Of a stretch of DNA of 64,000 nt, positions 44,087 to 52,964 are shown piece by piece. Every line of letters begins with the position of its first letter. The stretch's first letter is position 1. The stretch lies in NCBI RefSeq assembly GCF_017163935.1, contig NZ_JABVZR010000001.1, positions 372,001-436,000 on the forward strand. Reading direction: 5' to 3'. The stretch comes from Novosphingobium terrae (GTDB lineage Bacteria; Pseudomonadota; Alphaproteobacteria; Sphingomonadales; Sphingomonadaceae). The position numbers were made by a program, and so were the translations under genes. Below the pieces are notes generated by a model, which had not been told where the DNA came from, did not search any database, and was given only the letters and a program-made list of their open reading frames with translations.

Positions 44087-44362
44087 TCAGTTCGGCCCGC
44101 TGGGCGGCGAAAAGCGCGCCTTCAGCGCCTCCACCCCGATGGTGTTGACGGCTGACAAAGGGCAATCGGCCTGCAGCAGCGTGGCCAGCCAGCGCTGCTT
44201 CTGAGCAATCAGATCGATCGATTGCAGCGTGCGCAGATGGCTGGTCATCACGGCGGGATCGATGCACAGCACCGTGCCCAGATCCTCGATCTCGGCGGCC
44301 AGCTCATGCAGCACATCGGCCACGGTGGTGAGATGCGCCGCTATATGGCGTTCATCGGTCAT
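44087..44362 (-). CDS. Small protein of the chemotaxis operon, unknown function
   Basis: 91 residues, almost entirely helical: MTDERHIAAHLTTVADVLHE, then LGTVLCIDPAVMTSHLRTLQ and SIDLIAQKQRWLATLLQ. The start overlaps the cheW stop by four bases (ATGA), so it is translated with cheW and is the last gene of the operon. A four-helix chemotaxis accessory factor is plausible by position; no phosphatase motif of CheZ or CheX is seen. Confidence 0.75.
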   Translation of the reverse strand: MTDERHIAAHLTTVADVLHELAAEIEDLGTVLCIDPAVMTSHLRTLQSIDLIAQKQRWLATLLQADCPLSAVNTIGVEALKARFSPPSGPN

Positions 44363-44799
44363 GCCGCTTCACCTGCCTGATGGTCTTCGGCCAGCGCGGC
44401 CAGATTGAGCACCATCACCATCCGCTCATCGATCGCGGCCAGCCCTTCCAGAAAGCTGACGATGGGATCGCTGCTGGTGGTGGGCGGCTGCTGCAAGGTC
44501 TCGCCATCGATGGTGACGATGTCGCTGACGGCATCGACGATCAGCCCGCAGGATTTCCCGCCCAGCTGGGTGACGATGATGGCATGGCGCGGGGTGGGCA
44601 CGGTGGGTTCCCAGCCCAGCCTTGCGGCCAGATCGACCACCGGCAGCACCGTGCCGCGCAGATTGACCACGCCGGCCACATAGGTCGGCACATGGGGCAG
44701 GCGGGTGGTCGGGGTCCATGCGCGGATCTCGCGGATCGCCATGATGTCGAGGCCGAAGACCTGCCCGGCCACTTCGAAGGTGATGAGTTCGCGCTGCAT
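44359..44799 (-). CDS. cheW: Chemotaxis coupling protein CheW
   Basis: 146 residues, one CheW (SH3-like) domain: LITFEVAGQVFGLDIMAIRE, VPTYVAGVVNLRGTVLPVVD, and IIVTQLGGKSCGLIVDAVSD. It links receptors to CheA in the array under the inner membrane. It lies 61 bases downstream of cheY, and overlaps the next small gene. Confidence 0.95.
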   Translation of the reverse strand: MQRELITFEVAGQVFGLDIMAIREIRAWTPTTRLPHVPTYVAGVVNLRGTVLPVVDLAARLGWEPTVPTPRHAIIVTQLGGKSCGLIVDAVSDIVTIDGETLQQPPTTSSDPIVSFLEGLAAIDERMVMVLNLAALAEDHQAGEAA

Positions 44800-44860
44800 G
44801 GGGTGATATCCTGCCCTGCAAAAGTTTGCGATTCGGTGAGCGAGGCGACGAACGCCCCGA

Positions 44861-45226
44861 TCAGTGAGCGACGCGACGAACTGCGGCGACCAGCTTTTCC
44901 GGATCGAAAGGCTTGATGATCCAGCCGGTGGCCCCGGCCTGACGGGCGCGGGCCTTCTTTTCCTCGCTGCTTTCGGTGGTCAGCACCAGAATGGGCCGGT
45001 CGCGGTGGCGGCTGCCCTGGCGCAGGCGCTCGATCAGGCCGAAGCCGTCGAGGCGGGGCATGTTGATATCGGTGATGACGACATCGACCTCATTCATCGC
45101 CAGCCATTCGAGGGCGACTTCGCCATCCTCGGCCTGCGCCACGTCGAAACCCTGCCCGGTCAGGGCATGGTTCAGCAGGGCGCGCATGCTGGCGCTGTCA
45201 TCAACGGTCAGAATTCGGGTGGTCAT
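44861..45226 (-). CDS. cheY: Chemotaxis response regulator CheY
   Basis: 121 residues, receiver domain only. The acidic pair Asp9/Asp10, phospho-acceptor Asp53 (TDINMP) and Lys105 (KPFDPEKL) are all present. Phospho-CheY normally binds FliM at the motor; the FliM encoded in this window lacks the usual N-terminal binding peptide. The last codons (VRRVAH) are part of an 18-base stretch repeated just past the stop at 44836-44853. Confidence 0.93.
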   Translation of the reverse strand: MTTRILTVDDSASMRALLNHALTGQGFDVAQAEDGEVALEWLAMNEVDVVITDINMPRLDGFGLIERLRQGSRHRDRPILVLTTESSEEKKARARQAGATGWIIKPFDPEKLVAAVRRVAH

Positions 45227-45242
45227 GGATTGCTCGCTTTCC

Positions 45243-45797
45243 TTAAAACAGTTCGACATTGCCATCCGCACGCAGCGGACGCGGAGTTGGAGTGGTGGGA
45301 GAAACCAGCGTGTTTTCAACGATGCGGCAGCGCACCTGGCCGCGCGCCGGGCGGAAATCGACGCGGCGGGCGTGAATGCCGCCCAGATCCTCGCGCGCGA
45401 TGGTGATGCCTTCGTGGTTGAGGAACTGCCGGGCGAATTCGCCATTGCGCAGCCCGATGCGCTCCAGCCCGGCGTTGAGATTGGCGCCGCCATAGAGATG
45501 CGCGCGCAGCCGTGCCTTGGCCGCACCATGGGCCAGCATGTCGTTGATCAGCACTTCCATCAGGTAGACGCCGTAATGCTCGTCGAAATCGGCGCGGCAG
45601 GCGGCGGCGGGCGGCTCGGCCAGCAGGAAATGGTTCATGCCGCCCACCTGCGCCACCGGATCGAAGAGGCAGGTCGCCACGCAGCTGCCCAGCAGGGTGG
45701 AGAACTCCGCCAGCGGCTGGTCCGAAACCTGCGACTGCCCCTGCAGAATGCTGGTCCGCGTGATGGAGGAGATCGGAGGGATGAAATGCATCGACAT
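45243..45797 (-). CDS. cheD: Chemoreceptor glutamine deamidase CheD
   Basis: 184 residues. The catalytic Cys is in TLLGSCVATCLFDP (about 38), with His in GGMNHFLL (about 55) and Thr/Ser in the LYGGANL region, as in CheD. It deamidates receptor glutamines and tunes CheB/CheA-linked adaptation. It lies 13 bases after cheB in the operon. Confidence 0.92.
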   Translation of the reverse strand: MSMHFIPPISSITRTSILQGQSQVSDQPLAEFSTLLGSCVATCLFDPVAQVGGMNHFLLAEPPAAACRADFDEHYGVYLMEVLINDMLAHGAAKARLRAHLYGGANLNAGLERIGLRNGEFARQFLNHEGITIAREDLGGIHARRVDFRPARGQVRCRIVENTLVSPTTPTPRPLRADGNVELF

Positions 45798-45810
45798 CGC
45801 TGCTTCCCCC

Positions 45811-46821
45811 TCACGTCAGCGCATGCTGGGCGATGCGCGCCAGCGGCGCCACCACCTGGGCCGCACCCAGCGCGATGGCCGCGCGCGGCATGCCGAAGAC
45901 GGTGGAGGTGGCCTCATCCTGAGCGATGGTGAGCGCGCCCGCGCGGGCCATGGCCAGCAGGCCCTTGGCGCCATCGGCCCCCATGCCCGTCAGCAGAATG
46001 CCCACAGCGCGGGAGCCCACATGCTGCGCCACCGCATGGAACAGCGCATCGACCGAGGGGCGATGGCCGGAGACCGGATCGCCGGGCCGCATCTTCACAT
46101 ACATGGAAGCCTTGCCCGCCATCATCATATGGCGGTCATTGCCCGGGGCCAGATAGACGTGGCCGCGCCGCAGCGGCATGTCGGGTTCGGCCAGCAGCAC
46201 TGCGGCAGGGCAGGCGGCATCCAGCGTGCGGGCGATGGCGGCGGCAAAGCGGCTGTCGACATGCTGCACGATCATGGTGGGCGGGCAATCCTCGGGGAAG
46301 CCGCGCAGCAGCACCTGAAGCGCCTCGACCCCGCCGGTGGAGGAGCCGATGGCGATCAGATCGGTTTCCGCCGCATGCGCCGCGTGGCGCACCGGCTGGG
46401 AGATGACCGGCGTGTCATGGCGCCGCACCCGCACCTTGGCGGCATTGCGCACCATATCGGCCAGCCTGCCGCCGTCTTCCAGCGCGGAGCCGGCATGGTC
46501 GCTCTTGCAGTAGCAATCCACCGCGCCCAGCGCCAGGGCGCGCGCCGTGGCATCCGATCCCTCCCGCGTCAGGCCCGAGACGATGATCACCGGCATGGGG
46601 CGAAGCGTCATGATCTTGTCGAGGAAATCGAGGCCGTTCATGCCGGGCATCTCGATGTCGAGCGTCACGACATCGGGCTCCAGCTCCTTGATCGCGGCGC
46701 GGCCTTCCGTGGCGTTGCAGGCCACGCCCACCACATGGATATCGCGCAGGCCTGACAGGCGCGCGCCCAGCACGGCGCGCATGGTGGGCGAATCATCGAT
46801 GATCAGCACGCGGATGGTCAC
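45811..46821 (-). CDS. cheB: Chemotaxis methylesterase CheB
   Basis: 336 residues: receiver domain with Asp55 (TLDIEMPGMNG), linker, and C-terminal methylesterase. The catalytic triad is intact: Ser161 in IGSSTGG, His187 in IVQHV and the Asp of TGMGADGA. It removes methyl groups from receptors when phosphorylated by CheA. The start overlaps the cheR stop by four bases. It contrasts with the degenerate CheB-like protein at 51927. Confidence 0.95.
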   Translation of the reverse strand: MTIRVLIIDDSPTMRAVLGARLSGLRDIHVVGVACNATEGRAAIKELEPDVVTLDIEMPGMNGLDFLDKIMTLRPMPVIIVSGLTREGSDATARALALGAVDCYCKSDHAGSALEDGGRLADMVRNAAKVRVRRHDTPVISQPVRHAAHAAETDLIAIGSSTGGVEALQVLLRGFPEDCPPTMIVQHVDSRFAAAIARTLDAACPAAVLLAEPDMPLRRGHVYLAPGNDRHMMMAGKASMYVKMRPGDPVSGHRPSVDALFHAVAQHVGSRAVGILLTGMGADGAKGLLAMARAGALTIAQDEATSTVFGMPRAAIALGAAQVVAPLARIAQHALT

Positions 46822-47723
46822 GGCTCCCTCCTGCGATAGATCGTGGGGCCGACATGCTCCAGCAGCGCCTCGCCCGGGCCGCTGACCCGCTCGCTGTGGC
46901 CGATGTAGAGGAAGCCGCCGGGCACCAGCTGCTCGGCAAGGCGCGTGACCAGTTTCTGCTTGGTGGGCTGGTCGAAATAGATCATCACATTACGGCAAAG
47001 GATCAGCTGGAAGCTGCGGCGCATCGGCCAGTCCTCATGCAAATTGAGCCGCTTGAACTGAACCACCTCGCGCAGTTCGGGGCCGATCTCCAGATGGGTG
47101 GCGTCCGCGCTGGCCCATGCCGCACGCAGAGGCAAAGGCAGATGGGTGACATCGCGCAGATCATACCGCCCCTGCCGCGCCTTGATCAGCGGCGGATCGG
47201 CGATATCGCTGCCCAGAATGCGCAGATCGAGCTTGGCCAGACGGCGCCCTTCGGAACGGTCCGGGCCCAGCATGGCCATGGCGAGGGAAAAGACCTCCTC
47301 ACCGCTCGAACAGCCCGCCGACCACAGGCGCACCGCTTCCCCGGCATCGAGCATCTCGACCAGCTGCGGGCGCACGGCTTGCGTGAAATGCTCGAAGTGA
47401 TGGGCCTCGCGGTAGAAGAAGGTGTGGTTGGTGGTGAGCGCGCAGACCGCCTTGCGGCGCTCCTCGGCATTCTTGCGGATCATCACGATATAGGCGGCAA
47501 AGGTGCCCAGATTGCTGGCCCGCACCAGAGGCGCGAGCCGCGAATAGACCAGAATGGCCTTGCCCGGCGGCAGCATGATCCCGGCTTCGGCGCGCATCAT
47601 CTGCGCCATGGCGAGGAAGTCCTTCTCGCCATAGACATTCGGGCTCACGCCGGGCAGCGCCTCGAACAGGGGCGCAGGCGGCGGCGCGGCCTTGGAGGCA
47701 GAAGGGGCGGTTTCGCCCGTCAT
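46818..47723 (-). CDS. cheR: Chemotaxis methyltransferase CheR
   Basis: 301 residues. The helical N-terminal domain (MAQMMRAEAGIMLPPGK) is followed by a SAM-dependent fold with RLWSAGCSSGEEVFSLAM (glycine loop) and LILCRNVMIYFDQPTKQKLV, the CheR hallmark. It methylates receptor glutamates. The N-terminal 25 residues are a Pro/Ala-rich extension. It overlaps cheA and cheB by four bases each. Confidence 0.95.
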   Translation of the reverse strand: MTGETAPSASKAAPPPAPLFEALPGVSPNVYGEKDFLAMAQMMRAEAGIMLPPGKAILVYSRLAPLVRASNLGTFAAYIVMIRKNAEERRKAVCALTTNHTFFYREAHHFEHFTQAVRPQLVEMLDAGEAVRLWSAGCSSGEEVFSLAMAMLGPDRSEGRRLAKLDLRILGSDIADPPLIKARQGRYDLRDVTHLPLPLRAAWASADATHLEIGPELREVVQFKRLNLHEDWPMRRSFQLILCRNVMIYFDQPTKQKLVTRLAEQLVPGGFLYIGHSERVSGPGEALLEHVGPTIYRRREP

Positions 47724-49879
47724 GCCGCCTCCAGACCGATCGGTTCAAGGTTGAGGGGGTTAAGGCCTTTGGGCCCTGCGGCGCGCGCCACCAGCGTATC
47801 GACATTGAGGATCAGCGCCACGCGCCCATCGCCCAGAATGGTGGCGCCTGCCACGCCTTCCACACTGCGGTAATGCGTGTCGAGGCTCTTGATCACGAAT
47901 TGCCGCTGATCCCAGATGTTGTCGACCAGCAGCGCGGCTTGCCCGGCGCTTTCGGTCTCCACCACGATCAGCACGCCCTGCTCGGGTCGCTCCACGGCAT
48001 CGAAGGCGCCCACGGCATGGGCCACCGAGATCACCGGGATAAAGCGCCCGCGCACATTGAGCATCATGCTTTCCACCCCCATGCCCTGCACATCGGCGGG
48101 GGCGGGGCGCAGGCTTTCCACCACATGGGCCAGCGGCACCACCAGCGTCTGGTCGCCGACCTTGACGATCATGCCGTCGGAAATGGCGAGGGTGAGCGGC
48201 AGGGTCAGGGTGAAGGTGGTGCCCTTGCCGGGCGTGGAATCGATGGTGATGCGCCCGCCCAGCTCCTTCACATTCTGGCGGACCACATCCATCCCCACGC
48301 CCCGGCCCGAGACATTGGTGATGCTGGCCGCCGTGGAGAAACCGGGCGCGAAGATCAGGCTTTCGATCTCTTCCTTGGAGAGCACAGCATCGGGCGCGAC
48401 AATGCCCTTTTCCACCGCCTTGGCCAGCACGCGGACATGATCGATCCCCGCGCCATCGTCAGCGATGCGGATCAATATATGGCCCGAGCGATGTTCGGCG
48501 GAAAGCGTCAGCGTGCCATCGGCGCTCTTGCCCTTGGCGAGGCGCTCATCGGGCTTTTCGATGCCATGATCGACGGCATTGCGGATCAGATGGGTCAGCG
48601 GTTCACCAAGGCGCTCGATCACGGTCTTGTCGAGTTCGGTCGCCTCGCCAGAGGTTTGCAGCGTGACATGCTTGCCGGTGCTGGCCGCCAGCTCGCGCAA
48701 AATGCGCGGCACGCGGCTGAACACGCTGCCGATCGGCTGGGCGCGGATCGACATGGCGCTGTCCTGAATGTCGCGCGTCAGCCCTTCGAGCATGTTCAGC
48801 TCTTCATTGGCGGCCACGCCGTCATTGTGCAGGCGCTGGGCCAGCATGGCCTGAGCGATCACCAGCTCGCCCACCGTGTCGATCAGCTTGTCCAGCTTGA
48901 GCAGATCGATGCGGATCGACTGGCCGACCGGCGGTGGCGCGGGGTTTTTGGCAGGGGTGGTTTCGGGTTTCGCAGCCTCTGCCGGGGCCTCGGCGGCGGG
49001 CGGCGGCGGGGGCGGCGTCAGCGCTGCGGGGCGATGGGGCATATCGGCCCATTTGCTTTCGCCCTCGCCGATGGTGATGGGGCAATCGTCGCCCGCGAAA
49101 TCGAAGATCTCGCGCACCGTGGCTTCGGACACCGATTTGGGGACCACAAAGGTCCAGCCCAGATAGGCCTGATCGGGGTCGAGATTGTCGAGGCCGGGCA
49201 CGGCGCTGGTGTCGCATTGCAGGCAGACGGCGCCCAATTCGCTCAGCTCGCGCAGCAGCAGCAAGGGCTCGCCGCCATTGCGCATCGCCCCGGCCAGCGG
49301 ACGCAGCCAGATCTGCCAGCCCTGCTCGCGCGGTTGATCGCCCGCCGCAGGCTGGGCTGGCGCAGGCGCGGAAAGCTCGGCCAGCAGCGCATCGAGCGCG
49401 CTGTCATCCCGCGCGCTGTCAGCCGGGGAGGGCGCGGTGGCCTTCGAGCTGGCCTTCTTCGCTCTGGACTTGCCCGCAGGCGCATCGAAACGCCCCGCCG
49501 CATCATAGCGTGCGGCGGCCTCCAGCTCCATCAGCAGCGCCGAATCCTGAGGCGAGGCCGCCCCCTCGCGCGCCGCCGTCACATGGTCGGCCAGCTTGTC
49601 GAGCGCGCGCAGCAGCAGATCCACCAGCGGCGGGTTGAGCGGCGCATTGCCCTCGCGCACTTCGGAGAGCAGCGTTTCGAAGCCATGGGCGAAGGCTTGC
49701 AGCGCGGTAAAGCCGAAAGCGCCTGCGCCGCCCTTGATCGAATGGATCGCGCGGAACACGGCATTGACGGTGTCAGCGTCCTGCGTGCCGGCGCGGCAGG
49801 CGGCCAGACCTGCTTCGGCGGCGCCCTGGGCTTCCTCGCATTCGACGAAGAAGATGGCCTGAATGTCCTCCGGGGTCAT
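47720..49879 (-). CDS. cheA: Chemotaxis histidine kinase CheA
   Basis: 719 residues. Hpt domain with His46 (FRAIHSIKGGAGAFGF); a long Ala/Pro-rich linker; a central segment (about 165-290) between the Hpt domain and the dimerisation helices (KLDKLIDTVGELVIAQAML). Then the HATPase with TPLTHLIRNAVDHGIE, DDGAGID and FAPGFSTA...GRGVGMDVV, and a C-terminal CheW-like domain ending in LVARAAG. It phosphorylates CheY and CheB. The operon order mcp-STAS-cheA-cheR-cheB-cheD-cheY-cheW resembles F7-type alphaproteobacterial systems. Confidence 0.96.
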   Translation of the reverse strand: MTPEDIQAIFFVECEEAQGAAEAGLAACRAGTQDADTVNAVFRAIHSIKGGAGAFGFTALQAFAHGFETLLSEVREGNAPLNPPLVDLLLRALDKLADHVTAAREGAASPQDSALLMELEAAARYDAAGRFDAPAGKSRAKKASSKATAPSPADSARDDSALDALLAELSAPAPAQPAAGDQPREQGWQIWLRPLAGAMRNGGEPLLLLRELSELGAVCLQCDTSAVPGLDNLDPDQAYLGWTFVVPKSVSEATVREIFDFAGDDCPITIGEGESKWADMPHRPAALTPPPPPPAAEAPAEAAKPETTPAKNPAPPPVGQSIRIDLLKLDKLIDTVGELVIAQAMLAQRLHNDGVAANEELNMLEGLTRDIQDSAMSIRAQPIGSVFSRVPRILRELAASTGKHVTLQTSGEATELDKTVIERLGEPLTHLIRNAVDHGIEKPDERLAKGKSADGTLTLSAEHRSGHILIRIADDGAGIDHVRVLAKAVEKGIVAPDAVLSKEEIESLIFAPGFSTAASITNVSGRGVGMDVVRQNVKELGGRITIDSTPGKGTTFTLTLPLTLAISDGMIVKVGDQTLVVPLAHVVESLRPAPADVQGMGVESMMLNVRGRFIPVISVAHAVGAFDAVERPEQGVLIVVETESAGQAALLVDNIWDQRQFVIKSLDTHYRSVEGVAGATILGDGRVALILNVDTLVARAAGPKGLNPLNLEPIGLEAA

Positions 49880-50136
49880 GCCTCGCTCCGGTCGAAAAGG
49901 GCGACATCCAGCCCGGCGAGTTGCGCGGTGTGCAGCAGCGCGGGCGAGGGGGTGATCTGCGCGCCCTCACCGGTGCGCCGCGCGCTGAGCAGCACCTGCA
50001 GCATGGCCTGCCCCACCTGCTCGGTGGCGCTGGCGTCGATCTGCAGGGGGCCGGAGCCCAGCTCTGCCTGAAGTTCCGGCAAAAGCGCCTGAGCGGCGGC
50101 CCTGTCGCAGCGGGCGGGGAGATGGATGATGCGCAT
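49876..50136 (-). CDS. Single STAS-domain protein of the chemotaxis operon
   Basis: 86 residues: RIIHLPARCDRAAAQALLPE, IDASATEQVGQAMLQVLLSA, LDVALFDRS. The strand-helix pattern is that of STAS/anti-sigma antagonist domains. The switch Ser/Thr lies in the DASATEQ region, so phosphorylation is conceivable. A comparable small STAS gene sits between the receptor and cheA in rhizobial che clusters. It overlaps cheA by four bases. Confidence 0.8.
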   Translation of the reverse strand: MRIIHLPARCDRAAAQALLPELQAELGSGPLQIDASATEQVGQAMLQVLLSARRTGEGAQITPSPALLHTAQLAGLDVALFDRSEA

Positions 50137-50156
50137 GGCTCTCGCGTCCTATCGAG

Positions 50157-51599
50157 TCAGAATTCCGACCAGTCGTCAGGGCTGGCGGCGGGTTCTGCAC
50201 GGAGTTCGGGCAGGGGCGACGTGGGTTTGAGCGCCAGATTGCCGCGCACCAGCGGGATGGCGCGGCTGCGCCGGGGTGCGGGAGGCGCCTGCCGGAGCGT
50301 GGCGCGCACCGGCTCCGGCGCGCCATGGGCGGTGTGGAAGCGTGCGACGATTCCGGCCAGCTCCTGCGCCTCATCGGCCAGACTGCGGGCGGCGGCGGTG
50401 GATTGCTCGACCATGGCGGCATTCTGCTGGGTGGCGCGGTCCATATCGGCCACGGCGGTGTTGACCTGATGCAGATTGCTGGCCTGAACCTCGACCGCGG
50501 CAGAAAGTGCGGCCATCAGATCATAGGCATTGTGGCCGCGCGTGCGCAGCCCTTCGAGCATGCCGCTGGTCTGCCGCACCAGCCCCACGCCGGTCGCGAC
50601 CTGCTGGGTGGAGGCGGTGATCAGCGCCTTGATGTCCTTGGCCGCCTCGGCGCTGCGCTGGGCCAGCGCGCGCACCTCGGTGGCCACCACCGCGAAACCG
50701 CGCCCGGCATCCCCTGCGCGCGCGGCCTCCACCCCGGCGTTGAGCGCCAGCAGATTGGTCTGGAAGGCGATGCTGTCGATCGTGGCGATGATGTGATTGA
50801 TCTCGCGCGTCGAGTCCTCGATCTGGTCCATCGCCACGATCGCCTCGGTGATCAGCACGCCGACATCGCCGGATCGGGCGCGGGCCTCGGCCATGGCTTC
50901 CTTGGTTTCGTGGATGGATTGCGCGGATTGCTGCACGCCCTTGGTGGTCTGGTTCATCGCCGTGGCGGTTTCGGCCAGCGTGTTGGCCTGACGTTCGTTG
51001 CGATGCGCGAAATCATCCGTGACGGAGCGGATTTCTGCCGCTCCGTTCAGCACCGAATGGGCGCTGGCGCGGACCGCCAGCACCAGCTGGGCCAGCGCAT
51101 CGATCGCGGCGTTGAAATCCCGGCGCAGCTCCTCATAGCGGGGCGGCAGGTCGCGGGTGATCTGGCAATCGAGGCGGTTGTCGGCCAGTTGCGTCAGGCT
51201 GTCGCGCAGGGCGCTGGCGACCTGCTCTTCCTGAGCGATACGCGCTTCGGCCTGCTGGGCATGGCCGCGCAGGATGTCGCAGGCGCGGGCGAGGCGGCCG
51301 ATGCAATCCTCCCGCTCGGTGTGTTCGACCAGAGCGGCGTGATCGCCCTGGGCCAGCAGTTCGAAACGCTCGATCATCTCCGGGAAGGGGGCTGCGATCA
51401 TCCGCACGCCCAGCCCCATGATCAGCCCGGTGGCCAGCAGCGCCGCGCCGGACACCGCCACCGCCGCGATCATCGGCACCAGCTCCTGCCATGCCGCGAT
51501 CACGCCTGCCAGGCTGAGCGCCGCGCATGCCGCCACCGCCCAGGCCAGGCTGTGCAGCTTGGCGGGGATGGAGGTGTCTTTCTCGAAACGGTCGAACAT
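50157..51599 (-). CDS. Methyl-accepting chemotaxis protein without a large sensor domain
   Basis: 480 residues. Two close membrane helices (about 20-75), almost no periplasmic loop, then a HAMP-like segment and cytoplasmic signalling domain with the hairpin IDSIAFQTNLLALNAGVEAA and the following RGFAVVATEVRALAQRSA. There is no large ligand-binding domain, so it may sense membrane state or internal cues. The C-terminus lacks an NWETF-type pentapeptide. ATG at 51599 has GGAG six bases upstream. It is the first gene of the operon. Confidence 0.92.
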   Translation of the reverse strand: MFDRFEKDTSIPAKLHSLAWAVAACAALSLAGVIAAWQELVPMIAAVAVSGAALLATGLIMGLGVRMIAAPFPEMIERFELLAQGDHAALVEHTEREDCIGRLARACDILRGHAQQAEARIAQEEQVASALRDSLTQLADNRLDCQITRDLPPRYEELRRDFNAAIDALAQLVLAVRASAHSVLNGAAEIRSVTDDFAHRNERQANTLAETATAMNQTTKGVQQSAQSIHETKEAMAEARARSGDVGVLITEAIVAMDQIEDSTREINHIIATIDSIAFQTNLLALNAGVEAARAGDAGRGFAVVATEVRALAQRSAEAAKDIKALITASTQQVATGVGLVRQTSGMLEGLRTRGHNAYDLMAALSAAVEVQASNLHQVNTAVADMDRATQQNAAMVEQSTAAARSLADEAQELAGIVARFHTAHGAPEPVRATLRQAPPAPRRSRAIPLVRGNLALKPTSPLPELRAEPAASPDDWSEF

Positions 51600-51926
51600 C
51601 GAAAACTCCGCCGTCAAACCCGGGCCACAGGGCGTTCATGACGGAATCCCGCCCATGACTCGTGGTTAATCCTAAGGCCTGAGCCGCAACGTCCTGTTTG
51701 TGGGCACATCCGTAGGTTTGCGGAACGAGGTGAGGGCCATTGGGATGCTTTCAGTCATCCTGCGTCAACCATGCGACGGCTTGTTTTTGCTTGGGAGCGC
51801 CCTACGCTTAACTCCGTAATCGCCCAGAGCTATTTACTGTGATCTTGCGGTTTAGGAGAGGTTCAGGCGCCTTGTTGTAGCCATTTCGGCGCCATAAGGC
51901 GGAAGCAGACTGGAGGATAGGCGTCC
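51600..51926. other. Divergent promoter region of the chemotaxis genes
   Basis: 327 bases between the MCP gene and the CheB-like gene. It is less GC-rich around 51780-51860. I see no clear flagellar sigma-28 or sigma-54 box and no hidden gene. Confidence 0.45.
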
Positions 51927-52964
51927 ATGAAGGAAGCCAGGGTTCTGGTGGTTGACGATTCCCCCGCGATGCGGGCGCTGTTCTGCGATGTGCTGGAGCG
52001 TGCGCCGCAGGTGACGGTGGTGGGCACGGCGGCCAATGCCGATGAAGCCCGTGAGCAGATCGCCCTGCTGCAGCCCAATGTGGTGACTCTGGACGTGGTG
52101 ATGCCGGGGATGAGCGGCATCGCTTTCCTGGCCGAGATCATGGCGACCAATCCGCTGCCGGTGGTGATGCTGTCCTCGCGCACGCAGGAGGGATCGCAGA
52201 TCGCGCTGCGGGCGCTGGAGCTGGGCGCGGTGGAGTGTTTTCCCAAGCCGCTCAAGACGACGCTGGAGCAATTTGCCGAAACCATCAGCCATCTGGGCAA
52301 GGTGGTGCTGACGGCGGCCAATTCCAATGTGAACCGCCGCCGCCGCACGACCCCGCGGGCCGCGCCCACGCCGCGTGTGGAAACCTCGGTTTGGCATAGC
52401 CAGATCATTGCGCTGGGGGCCTCGATGGGCGGGATGGATGCGTTGCCTCACCTGCTGGAGAGTTTTCCGGAAGACGGCCCGCCCACGGTGATCGTGCTGC
52501 CGGGCGAGGCGGGGCTGATCCAGGCCTTTCTCGACAGTCTGGAAGAGGTCATGCCCGGCCGGGTGATGCTGGCCGTGGATGGCGCGCGGCTGGAGCCGGG
52601 CACGATCCATATCGTCTCCGATCCGGAGCAGCATGCGGTGTTCGAGCTGGCGCCTTTCCCGCATCTGCGCATGGTGCTGCGCGATCCGCTGGATGGCGCG
52701 CGGCCTTCGGCCACGCTGCTGTTCGGCACGATCGCCCGGGCGGGCGTGCCTGCGGTGGGCGCGGTGCTGACGGGCATGGGCAGCGATGGCGCGCGTGGGC
52801 TGAAGCTGATGCGCGATGCCGGATGCCACACCTTTGCCGAGGACCCGGCCAGCGCCACCGTCGGCGAGGCGCCCCGAGCAGCCATTGCGGCAGAAGCGGT
52901 GGAGACGGTGCTGCCGCTCGATGCTTTGGGTGATGCGATGATCGCGGTGTGCCATCAGCGGTAA
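51927..52964 (+). CDS. CheB-like protein with intact receiver and degenerate esterase domain
   Basis: 345 residues. The receiver has Asp10/Asp11, Asp56 (TLDVVMPGMSG) and Lys107 (FPKPLK), so it looks phosphorylatable. The esterase domain keeps the nucleophile in GASMGG (Ser166) and the Asp of TGMGSDGA, but the segment equivalent to IVQHV reads IVLPG: the catalytic His is gone. It is therefore probably not a methylesterase, and may act as a phosphate sink or a binding protein. GGAGG precedes the start. It is divergent from the chemotaxis operon. Confidence 0.88.
   Translation: MKEARVLVVDDSPAMRALFCDVLERAPQVTVVGTAANADEAREQIALLQPNVVTLDVVMPGMSGIAFLAEIMATNPLPVVMLSSRTQEGSQIALRALELGAVECFPKPLKTTLEQFAETISHLGKVVLTAANSNVNRRRRTTPRAAPTPRVETSVWHSQIIALGASMGGMDALPHLLESFPEDGPPTVIVLPGEAGLIQAFLDSLEEVMPGRVMLAVDGARLEPGTIHIVSDPEQHAVFELAPFPHLRMVLRDPLDGARPSATLLFGTIARAGVPAVGAVLTGMGSDGARGLKLMRDAGCHTFAEDPASATVGEAPRAAIAAEAVETVLPLDALGDAMIAVCHQR

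Noticed and set aside
47873..50071. 732-codon rightward frame opposite cheA
   Set aside because: Long only because of codon bias on the opposite strand; it runs antisense to motifs proven for CheA.
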